The notes under the pieces: generated by a model
Told to the model about the DNA's origin: nothing
The model's input: the letters and a program-made list of their open reading frames with translations, nothing else
The model's database searches: none
Shown here: in pieces, positions 10,806-21,684 of the stretch
Layout of the letters: each line of letters begins with the position of its first letter
Numbering within the stretch: the first letter of the stretch is position 1
Made by a program: the position numbers and the translations under genes
Assembly (NCBI RefSeq): GCF_029227915.1
Contig: NC_079889.1
Location: 3,348,001 to 3,412,000, forward strand
Reading direction: 5' to 3'
Origin: Hydractinia symbiolongicarpus
Taxonomy: Eukaryota > Cnidaria > Hydrozoa > Anthoathecata > Hydractiniidae
Length of the DNA stretch: 64,000 bases

Positions 10806-12671
10806 GAGATGTGAAGCTAAAATTGCTATGTCTTAAGATTATTCTGAACTTAATTTTGAGATAAACATATTAGAAACGATCAAAAAAATCAAGGAATTAC
10901 AAACTCTTGAATGTCTCCTTAATCGCTTTTAGTAGCTTACGTAGGCTAGATAAAATTAGAAACCTGTTTTGTTTTCATGATTTGCGGCCATATAAGAGAT
11001 CAATCAAATAGTAGAGCAGACTAACCTGGCCCAGGGCCATCTCTTCGCGCCGTCTTAGATATCAAAAAAGCTAACAATTGCACTGGGAACGAGGTTGAGA
11101 ATTACTGTTAAAGATATTCAAGAAGATCCCATGCTGACGAAGATCCCATACTTTCGATGCATGCCTGTTTTTGAAGTTTTTTACTCAAGATATTCGACGA
11201 AGTTTACATGGCATTAAAACTATCGCTAATTTAAGTATTCTTAAAAGAAGTGTCGCAATGAAGAACCCTGTCAGAAGTACGTAAATACGAAAATGCGGCT
11301 AAAGCAGAAATGATAATACATAATATAATTAGTACATACCAACGCTTGAAAGATTTATCATTACTAAATTATTACTTTTTTAAAATAGAGATTTATAAAG
11401 AAGTCTTTCTTCTTATCTAAATATACTTTATTGCGTTTGTTCTTCCTGTAAATTAATGCTGGTTAAACTTCTGAAAGCGAGACCCAAACCCATCCCCCCT
11501 CCCATTAAAATAGAGTTAACCTTTACGAGTTAAAATATTATCTGAAAAAGTTGGGGGGTCATAATAACTGTAAGCTCAATTTGATAAAAACCTTTTGAGG
11601 TTGTTACGTAATGTTAAGTTAACAATGTAATAAGAATAATTTTAGTGTCAATATCCTCAACAAACTAAACACTACCTACCATATTCAAAATTAAGACATC
11701 CCTATAAAAAGCTCAATTTGACATATTTTTTTTTATTTGCTAAAATGATTTAGTCAAAAACACAATGAAGACAATTTCAGACTCACTTTCTCCTTCAAGA
11801 AAACAAACTTATCTAACAACAGTGTAACTTGAGACATTCTTATGAAAAATTTGTAATTATCTGTTGAGACTCGTTGCAAATATAAATAAACATTTGTTTT
11901 TATTTAGAAATTAATAACATACAGTAAGAGTAAACATAACAATTGTTTATTTTACGGTATTACCTTATTTGGTCGCAGAAGCCTTTCAGATGCAATTTTA
12001 CCCGGAATTGTATTGAGGACATTAAACATGCGGTGTTAATAATACTTAGCTAACATCCGTTGTGAAATTAGATAAACTTGATTGAAGAAAGATACTCAGT
12101 GATTACATCTATCTTTATTTATTTATTTTTTGTTGGTTGTAACTGCTTAAGTCTCAGCACTGTAAAAAATAACACATTTTCGAGAAATCTTATATTTTGA
12201 GTATTCTGGTTCTGGGTTTTTTTTGTAATGTAATGTGTGCTTTCAACAGAAAGGAAAAGGATTGACAATTCAAATATCCATTATTTTTTTAGTGTTACTT
12301 TACATCTTCTGCAAAAGTTTGGAAACTGTAAAACTCTTAAACGTTTTTGTTGATTTATTTGAGGAAGTGCAACTTATCAACTATTAACCTGTATGCCATC
12401 ACACAACGAGCAAGTTTTTTGGAATAACTCCTAGATAAAATAATCTCTGTATAAAAAATCATTAGTGTTAAAATAAATTTTAAAAAGTCTCAAGTATTAT
12501 TATGGATTTTCGGTCATATTCTTTCTAAATTGATGCAAAATCTAACCTTTTATTTGGCTAGTTAACGAAACAAAGCTGATTGGCTGAATAATAAATCAAA
12601 GGCAGCTACAATTTACTAAAGTTACTCAAAGAAAAAATTATACATATTAATATCAAGGTTAATTTTTTCCA
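10806..12671. other. Spacer between the two EXD1-like copies
   Basis: It holds a short MITE (11021-11097) and otherwise AT-rich sequence with no exon I could support. Confidence 0.4.
11021..11097. mobile_element. Short MITE, CAACCTCG family, degenerate
   Basis: About 77 bp with imperfect terminal inverted repeats: left CTAACCTGGCCCAGGG, right CTGGGAACGAGGTTG. The same terminal motif (CAACCTCG, then CCCAGG-like) bounds elements at 17626-18450, 21344-21453 and 53173-53247. No coding capacity. Confidence 0.45.
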
Positions 12672-12689
12672 TAGTAACACTGTAAGACA

Positions 12690-13676
12690 ATGGCTGATGA
12701 TTTTTCCTTGAGACCAACTGAAAAAATGGCGCAGCTAAGTGAGTTACAAAAACTGGATCAAGTCACGGCAAGTTTTAATGGTGATGTTGTATTCATCGAC
12801 ACAACTGATGGGATTAAGAACGCAGTGGCAGAATTGAAGAAACATACTGAGCTTTCTTTAGATTGTGAAGGCGTGCGTCTTGGGAGGGATGGAAAATTAA
12901 TGCTACTGCAGCTCGGAGCAAAAAAAGACACGATCTACCTCTTCGATGTTTTGAAACTTGGCAAAGAGATATTTGAACTTGGTATCAAGGACATACTGGA
13001 AAGTCCGAATATTGTTAAATACGTTTTCGACTGCCGTAAAGATTCAACATCTTTGTGGTTGGAATATCAGGTCAAACTAACCAATGTTTTGGACATGCAA
13101 CTTTTGGAGTATTTGTGTAGACGTAAAGCAGGAACTTCGTTTCCAAGTCCCAGAAGGCCATGGCATCACCGATTACCAGTGGTTAGAGGTATGAATGATA
13201 CTGTGTCAAAGTATGTTTGTTTGGAAAAGCTGGACATTGGATCCATTTTTTTCTCCTCCGTCAAGACAGCCGGTCAAAATTTGATGAACACAGAAAGAAC
13301 CATTTGGCGTTATCGTCCTATCAGTAATGGTCTAAAGATATACGCAGCATTGGATATCGTGATGACATGGGCTATTGTAGATGGTTTGCAAAGATTTAAT
13401 AAATTGGAAGGTGTTACCAGAGAAAGGATTAAAGTAGCGTCCGAGCGGTACACTGCTGTAAGGAGAGATGCGGGACATATTGACCAACTTTTTATCAACA
13501 CACCTCTGTTGTTAAGCTATATCATTCCTAATGTGGATGATGATCAAATTGTTCCATTCCCTACAGGCGGTCGTAAATGTCCTGGATGTCAACGTAAAAT
13601 GCCTAATCAACATTTCAAGACAAATCTATGCAATGATTGCATTGAAATTAAAAGAGTCAGCAAGCATCGACACTAA
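12690..13676 (+). CDS. EXD1-like: EXD1-like DEDDy 3'-5' exonuclease domain protein
   Basis: A single-exon coding frame of 328 residues. Residues about 35-235 form an RNase D/WRN-type 3'-5' exonuclease domain. The DEDDy residues are visible: D58 and E60 (LSLDCEG), an aspartate in FDCRKDS (D114 or D118), and Y218/D222 in the Y-x-x-x-D motif (IYAALD). The C-terminus carries a four-cysteine zinc-ribbon-like motif (C297, C300, C314, C317). Known: vertebrate EXD1 acts in piRNA biogenesis as an RNA-binding partner and has lost catalysis. Here the catalytic set looks complete, so nuclease activity is plausible (inference). An acceptor-like AG at 12673-12674 suggests a 5'-UTR intron. AATAAA lies at about 13948. 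The ATG was chosen because the broken copy starts at the equivalent codon. Only intact copy in the window. Confidence 0.88.
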   Translation: MADDFSLRPTEKMAQLSELQKLDQVTASFNGDVVFIDTTDGIKNAVAELKKHTELSLDCEGVRLGRDGKLMLLQLGAKKDTIYLFDVLKLGKEIFELGIKDILESPNIVKYVFDCRKDSTSLWLEYQVKLTNVLDMQLLEYLCRRKAGTSFPSPRRPWHHRLPVVRGMNDTVSKYVCLEKLDIGSIFFSSVKTAGQNLMNTERTIWRYRPISNGLKIYAALDIVMTWAIVDGLQRFNKLEGVTRERIKVASERYTAVRRDAGHIDQLFINTPLLLSYIIPNVDDDQIVPFPTGGRKCPGCQRKMPNQHFKTNLCNDCIEIKRVSKHRH

Positions 13677-15320
13677 TTTTTTAAAAGAATTAAAGCAAAT
13701 CTGTTTCACTTTAAATTTAGCGTGAAGAACTAATCAAGTTGGATGTATAGTATATTTTTATGCTTTGTTCATTTGCTCATTTGTTATTTCTTTAACCTTT
13801 TTTAGGTTAAGGGTGGATAAGAATGAGATTTTTAGTTTGTAATTTGGGATTTCTTCAGAGGATTTATTTTAAATTTGCATAAGCAGAGTTTTATTCTAGA
13901 TTACTTTGGTTAGCAGACGCCATTTTTGTTGAACTTTTTCTTCGTTACAATAAATAAAATTATGGTTATTTTACTACTACGGGATCTTTTAAATTATTTA
14001 TTTTAATTTTATCCCTTGTTATATCTTCTTCCCACCCAGGCACCCCGGTAATATTACGCTACCCAGGCGTAAAGACGTTTATCTAGATTTTTCTTGTATT
14101 TTTTTGTATTTTTCGGTTATGAAGTGTTATTACAGTTCCAAGCTGTATACTTTTAAATTTTATGGTCTGTACACATGCAATCTTTGAAAGAAAGTGTTAT
14201 TTCTTCATTCCATTTTGATGCAATACAACTGCTATAACTTTAAATAGAAATATGTCCATTTTCATCCTTTTATAGCTATAAAGAGCTTGGAAACCAGTTG
14301 AAAGTGTCATATTTCGATTAATCATTGTCTATAAAAATGTGGTGACAATTAAAGCCTTTAGAGCCTATTTTTTGTTTTCTTTGCCTTTGTCACCTCTTGA
14401 GTGGAAGTTTTACAAATTGGTAGTTAACATAGTTATAAAGAGGGTATTGGTTGTAGTGGTGTGACATATTCGTACATTTTAAGGTCGTATCGTTTGGTTT
14501 ATGCTAACCAGCTAGGTAAACCATCTACATATCAACGATTTTAAAGTGATGTGATACATTTATATTTTTGTTTTCGTTGCCTTTGTCACCTCTTGAGTGG
14601 AAGCTTTACAAATTAGTAGTTAACATGGACAAAAATATTGACAGGGAGGCAGTTTTTTACTCATTATCCAATTATAGATAAAACAGTCAACAGTCAATGC
14701 TTGGCACGTTGCAAAGTCGCTACCTTTTCACACACGTAAGCCAGACAGACAGCGTTCAAAAGTTGCTAGTCACATTTTTTAGCACGCCCGCATACCGAAA
14801 TAATTGACGTCGGGGAGCACGAGCCCCGAAATTTGTGATTAATGGCCTTGCTGACGTCAGCAACAATTGGCACATTTTAAGGATTTCGAATTCTTCAAAT
14901 AACCTAAGATCCTAAGTCCGCTCCGAACATTGACAAGTGAACTTCAAGATGTGTGAATCTAATATACAAATATCCTGCGCAATTAGTTGTGGTGGCGAAG
15001 TTTGAAATTCGATTTCTTTTCCCAACATATTGTGACCACGATTGTGCAGTCAAGCAGCAAGGTTGGGTCATCTATAATACATAAAAAAAAATCAATTTTG
15101 CAACGGCGAAAGAAAAAAAAGAACTTATATGTATGAAATTATATAAATGAAAGATAATTTACGCACTTTTGTATATATATATAAGTAACCCCTTTTCTTT
15201 GATCCTGCTATTGATTGCTAAGGGTAGAGATTCTTCTTAGCCCTGTTATGGGTGAATGATTGGTGAAACAAAGATTGATCAGTTACCTAAATCTAAGCCA
15301 GAATGACGATTCGTCTCATA
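13677..15320. other. 3' region of EXD1-like gene and spacer
   Basis: It contains a probable poly(A) signal (AATAAA at about 13948-13953), a 60-bp direct repeat pair (listed separately) and the 16-bp palindrome TTGCTGACGTCAGCAA at 14848-14863. No gene was recognised. Confidence 0.4.
14367..14626 (+). repeat. Direct repeat pair, about 60 bp each
   Basis: Copies at about 14370-14430 and 14566-14626 share GCCTTTGTCACCTCTTGA, then GTGGAAGNTTTACAAATT and AGTAGTTAACAT, with few mismatches. They are about 197 bp apart. Function unknown. Confidence 0.7.
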
Positions 15321-15324
15321 CTCG

Positions 15325-15415
15325 GATGGCAGAGAGGTCTGAGATCTCAGCTCTAGAAAAGGTACACTTGAAACCGGGTAGTTTAAAGTGCGTGGCTTCG
15401 AATATCACTGTTCGA
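15325..15415 (+). repeat. tRNA-Leu-like SINE head or tRNA pseudogene
   Basis: GGATGGCAGAGAGGTCTGAG resembles a tRNA-Leu D-arm with an A-box. About 65 nt later GGCTTCGAATATC resembles the T-arm/B-box. The middle does not fold into a proper anticodon and variable arm, and the acceptor stem does not pair, so this is not a working tRNA. Confidence 0.45.
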
Positions 15416-15806
15416 AAGTTTAGGTTATATTTGGAGATAGGACGCATACATAAGAAATTTTGATTTGGACCTTTAACTCTAGGACCTGCTGTATATATAT
15501 ATTTAAAAATACATCTGATTTGTTTTTAACTGATTTAATTTGATGTGACAGTAGTAAACTTATTCAAGTTAAAATATCTCTGAGGCACGCGACAGCGTTA
15601 TTATGTTGCCACAGGGAAAATGTTTTTACAGTCCAACGACGAAAAGGTTACTAAGTGAGGTTGCTAAGTAAGTGTTGCAAGGATGTGACTGTGAGTCTGC
15701 TGGGTTGCTAAGCAAGCTATATACGTTTTGGCTAAGTTTAACGCCTAGACTCTGCAACTGGTTACTTATAAAAAATTACAGTGCGCTTCCAGTGAAACTT
15801 TTGTAA

Positions 15807-15965
15807 GTTTTGGCAAACCAACACTTACATTTTAAACGAATAAATTTTGATGAAAAAAATGCTAATAGAGTAAAAGTTTGGGAAAGAGATGTAGCTACTT
15901 GGCTGCAAGACTTATCATTATCAAAGACATTAATCTTATCACAAAATTTCCCATGTATTTGGTGA
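15807..15965 (+). pseudogene. Unidentified 52-codon coding-like remnant
   Basis: An open frame without ATG, bounded by stops, reads like real protein (for example NRVKVWERDVATWLQDLSL). No flanking splice site or family was recognised. It may be a transposon-derived fragment or an orphan exon. Confidence 0.2.
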
Positions 15966-16037
15966 TTTTCCCCGTTGCTTGGTTAAGGAACTGATTTTAG
16001 GAAATTTGGAGAGCAATTTTAGTCTGCATTCCAACAA

Positions 16038-16145
16038 CAACCAGTGTAGTGGGTTCGTCTGCGGCTCCCAGTTCTGGGGACCGCGGATCGAATCCCGCTT
16101 ACTGCCAGGCAGTATGTTAGTGATGAACAAAGTAGTTCTTCTACA
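16038..16145 (+). mobile_element. tRNA-derived SINE-like element
   Basis: A tRNA-like head (GTGGGTTCGTCTGCGGCTC, then the B-box-like GGATCGAATCCC at about 16085-16097) is followed by a body with GCCAGGCAGTATGTTAG and AAAGTAG. A shorter copy of the same family, lacking the B-box part, is at about 28655-28750. Confidence 0.55.
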
Positions 16146-16793
16146 ATATAACAACCAACAACATTTAACTTCACTTTTATCGGTGTAAACCCACTCACAA
16201 TGGAAACCAGCCTTTCTTAAGCCTTTTGAAAACAAAAGTAAATCTTCCCTTGGGAAATGTAAAATACTAAGATGTTATTTTTTTAAAGTTTATATCGTGT
16301 GACAGAAAAAGAGATACGAGAGAGGTGGTGCTCGCATCAGAATTTTTGTTTTAACACAAAGTATTTAACTTGCATTATCCAGCCAAGTAACTTCTTTATT
16401 TTGTTTGTTACTGCTACGGTAGTAAGTTTTACCCCGTTCACTAACACTTTGAGAAAAGGTTCAAATTAAAACGAATGGCTAAGTTTTAAAATAAAACCGC
16501 TGCTTGTAGCTATGCATTTTCCAAGCCATTTCAGAAGTTTATTACGCAGTGTGCTTCCTCTGCAGTCGTTACGCAATTACCATATTTTTCCATTGTATTA
16601 ATCATGAATTTTTCACATGAATTAATTGATTACATGGTTTAGATACCAACCAAGATGTATACTTTGCCGTAAGGTGCATCCGACCTATACTAAAGTTCTT
16701 AAGTGTGGCTATTGAAGGCATTCCGAATTAGAAAAAAAGTTCCCCAAAAGGTAATGTAGTCAAAGATATACTTATTTCCATTTTTATCAATTA
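16146..16793. other. No feature recognised
   Basis: AT-rich spacer between the SINE-like copy and a Helitron-like copy. Confidence 0.3.
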
Positions 16794-16899
16794 CCAGTTG
16801 GTGACCCGTGTTTTATTTACTGCATTTCGTGTCGCGCTACTGCGGTTAACATTTTGCGTAACAGACAGACAGACAGACGTATGCGGGTATTATTATAGA
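16794..16899 (-). mobile_element. Miniature Helitron-like element, 106 bp
   Basis: On the minus strand it starts TCTATAATAATACCCGC at 16899, has GTCTGTCTGTCTGT, and ends ACCAACTGG (CTRR class) at 16797-16794 followed by T. The terminal hairpin has decayed. Confidence 0.55.
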
Positions 16900-17341
16900 T
16901 TTTGCCTTACATTCATGCTACGTCTTCAATAATTATGATTTGTGTCCTACAATGTCGATTATATTTAGCCGCCCCTAACCACTTCGCTACATTTTTATAG
17001 TTCATTGAGACTAAGAGATTTAAACTTTAATGACACTAGAAAACATTATTGATTTCCTTTTAATGTGATTTATAACAAAGGAATGCTATGTTAGTTTTAT
17101 CCTGCCTCATGTTATGTTCCTACTTCTGTCTAGCACTCATTTAAATGACAAGCTGAGGTAGGGTATTCTCAACACGGAATGAAAAGAATAACATCGTTCT
17201 GCATTTTGCCTTTGTCCCATAACAATGTTATTTTAGAGATGGTCACACCCTTGCTAGCATTTATATTAAGGAAAAAAATTGCGCGAAAACTTGGCAACAT
17301 TATTCAAAATTAAATTACGCGGGTAAAGAAATTGATAAATA

Positions 17342-17485
17342 CTAGTCGTTAGCCCGTGGAAAATCCACGGGTTCGCCCTTCCTTTTTATACTGCATTGCG
17401 TGCTTCTCGCTTTTGCGCAGCTAAGCTACCATTTTGCGTGACAGACAGACAGACAGACAGACGTATACGAGTATTATAATATAGA
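17342..17485 (-). mobile_element. Miniature Helitron-like element, 144 bp, well preserved
   Basis: On the minus strand it starts TCTATATTATAATACTCG at 17485 after a host A. It carries four GTCT units and ends with a hairpin of CCCGTGGA and TCCACGGG around a TTT-type loop, then CTAACGACTAG (17345-17342) before a host T. This is the best copy in the window: A|TC...CTAG|T insertion with a subterminal hairpin is the Helitron pattern. Confidence 0.75.
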
Positions 17486-17659
17486 TTTCATTTGTTTTCC
17501 TTTTTGCTTCGTTTCGTTTCGTTTCTCAATCGATACTGTATTTAAGGCGTTTATAAGGGACATAAAAACTTAAAGTGAAATTAATTTGTAATAAAAAATA
17601 ATAGTATTGTAATTAAGTCTGATCTCAACCTCATCCCCAGTACCATTTGCTTCTCTAAA

Positions 17660-18404
17660 GGCTAAAATACACGGTTTAGTTTAAACGGACCGTTTAAATG
17701 TAAGATAAAAAAACTTACCGTGTAAACAGAGAAGATGTACAACTTTTTTCGTTTTAAAAGTTTTTTAAAAGTTGGACATGCTTAACTTTTGCTAAGTTTT
17801 TTCCATTGAAATTAATTGAATGATTAAAAAGGGGCTACGAACTGTTTAAATGCTCACATTTCGTACATCCCGCGCACATATTAAAAATCCGGCAAACAGA
17901 CCAGCGCACTTTGCCCGCTGGTTCAATATTTTTTTCAGAAAACTATATTACAAAGAAATATTTCAGCAAGACTCATTCTGGATGCAAACATGACCAAGGC
18001 TGGAGAAGATAAAAATTCTATAATGTTCGAGTCTGTAAATTACATACATGCCGGAAAAATAGCCATTTTTTGTTTTTTCGCCGCCTCTAGCTCGACTTTC
18101 GTGTAAGTCATTAAAGTCGAAAAGCAACAGTCGTTCCGCAACCCCTTTAATTAGCTATTGTTTAAACTAAAGATTTCAGCAAATTTTTTCAATTTCTAAT
18201 CATAACCGCTTTTTTTCTTTCACCGTTTACCCTGCTGCTGCTATAACAATACCCGCAACGGAAGATTTGCGTGTTTTTTTTCTTTGGTACTCATTGTTAC
18301 AAGTTTTTTATCTTAACGTGTAGACAGATTATTACCTGCAACGTAACTTATAAGTTTTTTCTTACAACTAAACGGTCCGTTTAAACTTACCGTGTATTTT
18401 ATCC
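17660..18404. mobile_element. DNA element with about 35-bp terminal inverted repeats, 745 bp
   Basis: The left end GG(C)TAAAATACACGGT, then AGTTTAAACGGACCGTTTA, has a near-exact inverted copy at the right end (GGATAAAATACACGGTA, then AGTTTAAACGGACCGTTTA on the minus strand). The interior has no ORF of note and contains a dispersed hairpin repeat at 18079-18150. It is a non-autonomous DNA transposon of unassigned superfamily. Confidence 0.6.
18079..18150 (-). repeat. Dispersed repeat with conserved hairpin
   Basis: The minus strand reads GGAACGACTGTTGCTTTTCG, then an 8-bp stem (TCGACTTT with AAAGTCGA) around the 13-nt loop AATGACTTACACG. A second copy lies at 46864-46933 in plus orientation. 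It is located inside the 745-bp element. Confidence 0.5.
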
Positions 18405-18450
18405 TTACAGTGCTGCCCTTTTTGGGTAAAAGGATCTGGGGTCGAACTTG

Positions 18451-19176
18451 GTCTTATGTGCTCTATAGATAGTTTGTTTCATAATATGGGCTAACAGAGT
18501 CAAGAGGGGAGGCGAATAGTGTTTTATCAAATCGTACAGGCAAATATTTTCGCGAATTTATCCAACGTTAATTGTTGATCTTCCATTTTTCTAGGAAAAT
18601 ATTTACGCGCCTTTCGTCTTGAAAATAATAAAACCGAAACAACTTTGCTAACAAAATCATGCCGAAGTAGTGCTGCAAATTAAAGTTGGAAATTCATGCA
18701 CGGAATTATTCAATCGATTGTTGCATGCGTTTGATTTTCAGTATCCTTTGTTGCATTCCCGAGGCAGTCTACCCCGCTGAAAATATCCCATGCCCAGCTG
18801 TAGAATTTGCTCATTCAGGTGTAAGAGTTTTATACGCACACGAAAAATAAAATAACGAGCGTTTAGGCTTGAGCTGTAACTGTGCTTAATAGGCCTAACA
18901 CTTTCACAGTATGTAATTCAGAAAATGTGTTTATTGTGAAAATGTGAATATTTTACCTATGCTAACTTATCGTCTAATGAAAACACAGTCTTATGTGGAA
19001 AGTAATAACATCTTGAAGAAATAGTGTCCAGAACGTAAAAGACAATTTTGAAGAGGAGCTGGAAAATATATTGAAAAGACGTGAGTACACCTTTTTAAAT
19101 ATTTTCAGTAAAGTTTGAACACTCCAAACATTATTACATTTTATTTATTTTTTTTTACTTTGGGCTTAGTGTTTCT
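18451..19176. other. No confident gene; possible orphan exon
   Basis: At about 19026-19080 a short coding-like frame (VQNVKDNFEEELENILKR) ends at a strong donor (GTGAGTAC). No partner exon was found, so it is not annotated as a gene. Confidence 0.25.
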
Positions 19177-19218
19177 GGGGGTAGCGGGGGTGTAAGGGAG
19201 GGGGGATGGGGGTAGGGT
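19177..19218 (+). other. G-quadruplex-type G-run cluster
   Basis: About six runs of three to six consecutive G separated by short spacers within 40 bp, in an otherwise AT-rich region and about 250 bp before the 24-bp tandem array. Confidence 0.6.
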
Positions 19219-19429
19219 AAGATGTCCTTCTCTCCTCCCCTACCAGTGGTCACGTAATGTTATTATAATTTTTATATTTATGTATTTTTTGGTTGCAACG
19301 TTCCGTACAAAGTTATTAGAAAATGTTTTAGGCGGCGTTTCCCTTTCGAAATTAAAATGACGTTTAAGTAATAACTCGTAATGTTTTAACGGATCTAAAA
19401 TAGCTTTTTTAACGTTTTCCTTGAACATT

Positions 19430-20085
19430 TTAAAACTTTCTAAACGTGACGTTTTTATATGCGCTCAAAAACGTGACCTTAGAGTGGAGCGTTTAAACGA
19501 CGTTCTAAAAATAACGTTTAGCTAAAGACGTTTAAAAATGACGTTTAAAGACGTTTTAAAAATGACGTTTAAAGACGTTTTAAAAATGACGTTTAAAGAC
19601 GTTTTAAAAATGACGTTTAAAGTCGTTTTAAAAATGACGTTTAAAAGACGTTTTAAATATGACGTTTAAAGTCGTTTTAAAAATGACGTTTACAGACGTT
19701 TTAAAAATGACGTTTAAAGACGTTTTAAAATTGACGTTTAGCTAAAGACGTTTTAAAAATGACGTTTTAAGACGTTTTAAAAATGACGTTTAAAGACGTT
19801 TTAAAAATGACGTTTAAAGTCGTTTTAAAAATGACGTTTAAAAGACGTTTTAAAAATGACGTTTAAAGTCAAAATGACGTTTAAAGTCGTTTTAAAAATG
19901 ACGTTTAAAGACGTTTTAAAAATGACGTTTAGCTAAAGACGTTTTAAAAATGACGTTTAAAGTCGTTTTAAAAGTGACGTTTAAAAGACGTTTTAAAAAT
20001 GACGTTTAGCTAAAGTCGTTTTAAAAATGACGTTTAAAGTCGTTTTAAAAATGACGTTTAAAAGACGTTCTGATTATGACGTTAC
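19430..20085. repeat. Tandem array, about 24-bp unit, roughly 25 copies
   Basis: The unit is GACGTTTTAAAAAT followed by GACGTTTAAA. It is itself two GACGTTT-containing half repeats. A variant junction (GACGTTTAGCTAAAG) recurs near 19517, 19735, 19928 and 20005. Units at the left end are more diverged. No coding frame persists. Confidence 0.9.
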
Positions 20086-20373
20086 TACTAGGTCACAGTG
20101 TTAAACGTTGATAAAACCTATGTAGTAACATTTTTAACGCATATACATCGTTTCTTCAACATGAGAACCGTAACGCTAACGTAAAGAGACAAAAAGTAAG
20201 CATTTTTACATGTTAGGAAGAAGGGAAATTAACATTTGACCGAGAACTTATTTTCATTTTTAACCTTAAGATGGGAAACCTATGACCTGAGAGGAGTTGT
20301 TACGAATAAACACATTTACCATAGATTTATATGAAACAAGCTTTTACTGGTCTTAACAACAAAATTTGTTTAT
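20086..20373. other. No feature recognised
   Basis: Short spacer between the tandem array and a Helitron-like element. Confidence 0.3.
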
Positions 20374-20703
20374 TCTATTTTTTGTAATAATAATAGCCGT
20401 ATTTGTCTGAAACGTCGGTCATGATAACCACGCACGAAATATGCAAGCTTCGAATAACAAATGCAATATATTTTATCAACATTGCTGCGGCCAGTAAATG
20501 GCAGTTGGAATTTCCACAGGCCGTTTTTACATATTCAAAATAGTTGCCTGGCACCTAAATTTCAAACCCCTGCGTTGTAAATTAATTACTCAATCTAACA
20601 GGCGGACGAAAATGCACGAAATATCATTGCGGTGAATATGTACGACTAGAGAAAACCCGAGGACCGATGGACCCGTGGATTCTTCAGCACGCTAAACACC
20701 TAG
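20374..20703 (+). mobile_element. Helitron-like element, about 330 bp
   Basis: It starts TCTATTTTTTGTAATAATA, then TAGCCGTATTTGTCTG as in the 40-kb copies. It ends GGACCCGTGGATTCTTCA, then GCTAAACACCTAG at 20700-20703, followed by T. The interior is related to the copy near 29800-29905. The hairpin is degenerate. Confidence 0.55.
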
Positions 20704-20755
20704 TTATTATTTGATTTCTATCATTAGACGGTACTTGACATTTACACAAGAATCT

Positions 20756-20980
20756 TCACGGTCGATATCCTGTGGAAAATTCCATGTGTTCTCACCCGTT
20801 GTACATATTTCTCACATTGCTATTTCGTGAATCCTTTCCCGCCTGTTAACACGAAGTAATGGAATTTACTTGGACGGGGGTTATTACTATGATTAAAGGT
20901 GCGATAATAACGGTGATGGTGCGACTACAAACCACCCTGTTTTAAAATAGGCTTGCAGACAGATATTGTGAGGTACTGCT
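20756..20980 (-). mobile_element. Helitron-like element, internal variant, decayed
   Basis: It shares the blocks GCCTGTTAACACGAAGTAAT and GACGGGGGTTATTAC with the element at 7985-8183. A hairpin-like CCTGTGGAAAATTCCATG lies at the 3' side in minus orientation, and CTAG near 20978 adjoins its 5' side. The ends are approximate. Confidence 0.4.
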
Positions 20981-21343
20981 AGTTCAATCAATATCTGTGT
21001 ATACGATGATCTGTCAGCGAGAGGCTTCAGCAAAACACTAAATTGAAAAAGGGATATGCCGAAATATGTTCTTAAAGAATAACAACTAAGAAGCCATAAG
21101 TGTGCTCCAGCGCAAGGTTCGGCTCTGCTTGACTGATATTTTACGAGATCGTGTACTGCACTGCACGACTTGGCCAAGATGAAAAATAAAAAAAATTCTA
21201 AATGATGCGGAGCCAAATGTGTTTATATCATATTCTTAATTTTTTTCTAGATCTTATGCTATTTGTTAAAATTCAAAATATTCAGCTAGTGTTTGCTGAC
21301 GTCAGCTAGACTGTTTCCCCGATATTTCGGCATTTCGTGGGAT

Positions 21344-21453
21344 CAACCTCGTTTCACGACTTTTGTCTCTTTTTAACGCTGCGCTTATTGATTGGTCTGA
21401 CGTCTCGCCGTCCGATATGCAAAAAGAGACAACAGATCCTGGGATTGAGGTTG
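21344..21453. mobile_element. Short MITE, CAACCTCG family, 110 bp
   Basis: The terminal inverted repeats read CAACCTCGTTTCACGACT...TTTGTCTCTTTTT on the left and CAACCTCAATCCCAGGATCT, then GTTGTCTCTTTTT, on the right (minus strand). It lies about 230 bp upstream of the secreted lysine-rich protein gene. Confidence 0.6.
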
Positions 21454-21684
21454 TTCGTTGAACCTGACGTTGATTATTTCGTAGTTAAGGCATATTAGAA
21501 AGTGCGATCAGCGGATTTTAAACGCTGTGTGTTCTTACGTGCACACACAGAAGCTTCCTTCTCGCAGCTCTCCAGCTCCGGAGGATTGGCGAGCTTTGGT
21601 GCGGTATAATATTGTTCTTGCAAACATAAAGTGCATCACATCTCATTTTTTCTCTCTTTTTTAGTTGAGAAAAGAAAAGCTAAA

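Larger units (their letters stand above)
17626..18450. mobile_element. CAACCTCG-family MITE split by a second element
   Basis: The left end CAACCTCATCCCCAG and the right end (minus strand CAAGTTCGACCCCAG) match the terminal repeats of the short MITEs at 21344 and 53173. Those copies are only 75-110 bp. The extra length here is accounted for by an inserted element at 17660-18404 with its own inverted ends. Confidence 0.5.

Noticed and set aside
15939-16235. 98-codon minus-strand frame
   Set aside because: It lies across the SINE-like element and is explained by it.
20893-21216. 107-codon minus-strand frame
   Set aside because: It overlaps a Helitron-like element and reads as chance hydrophobic sequence.
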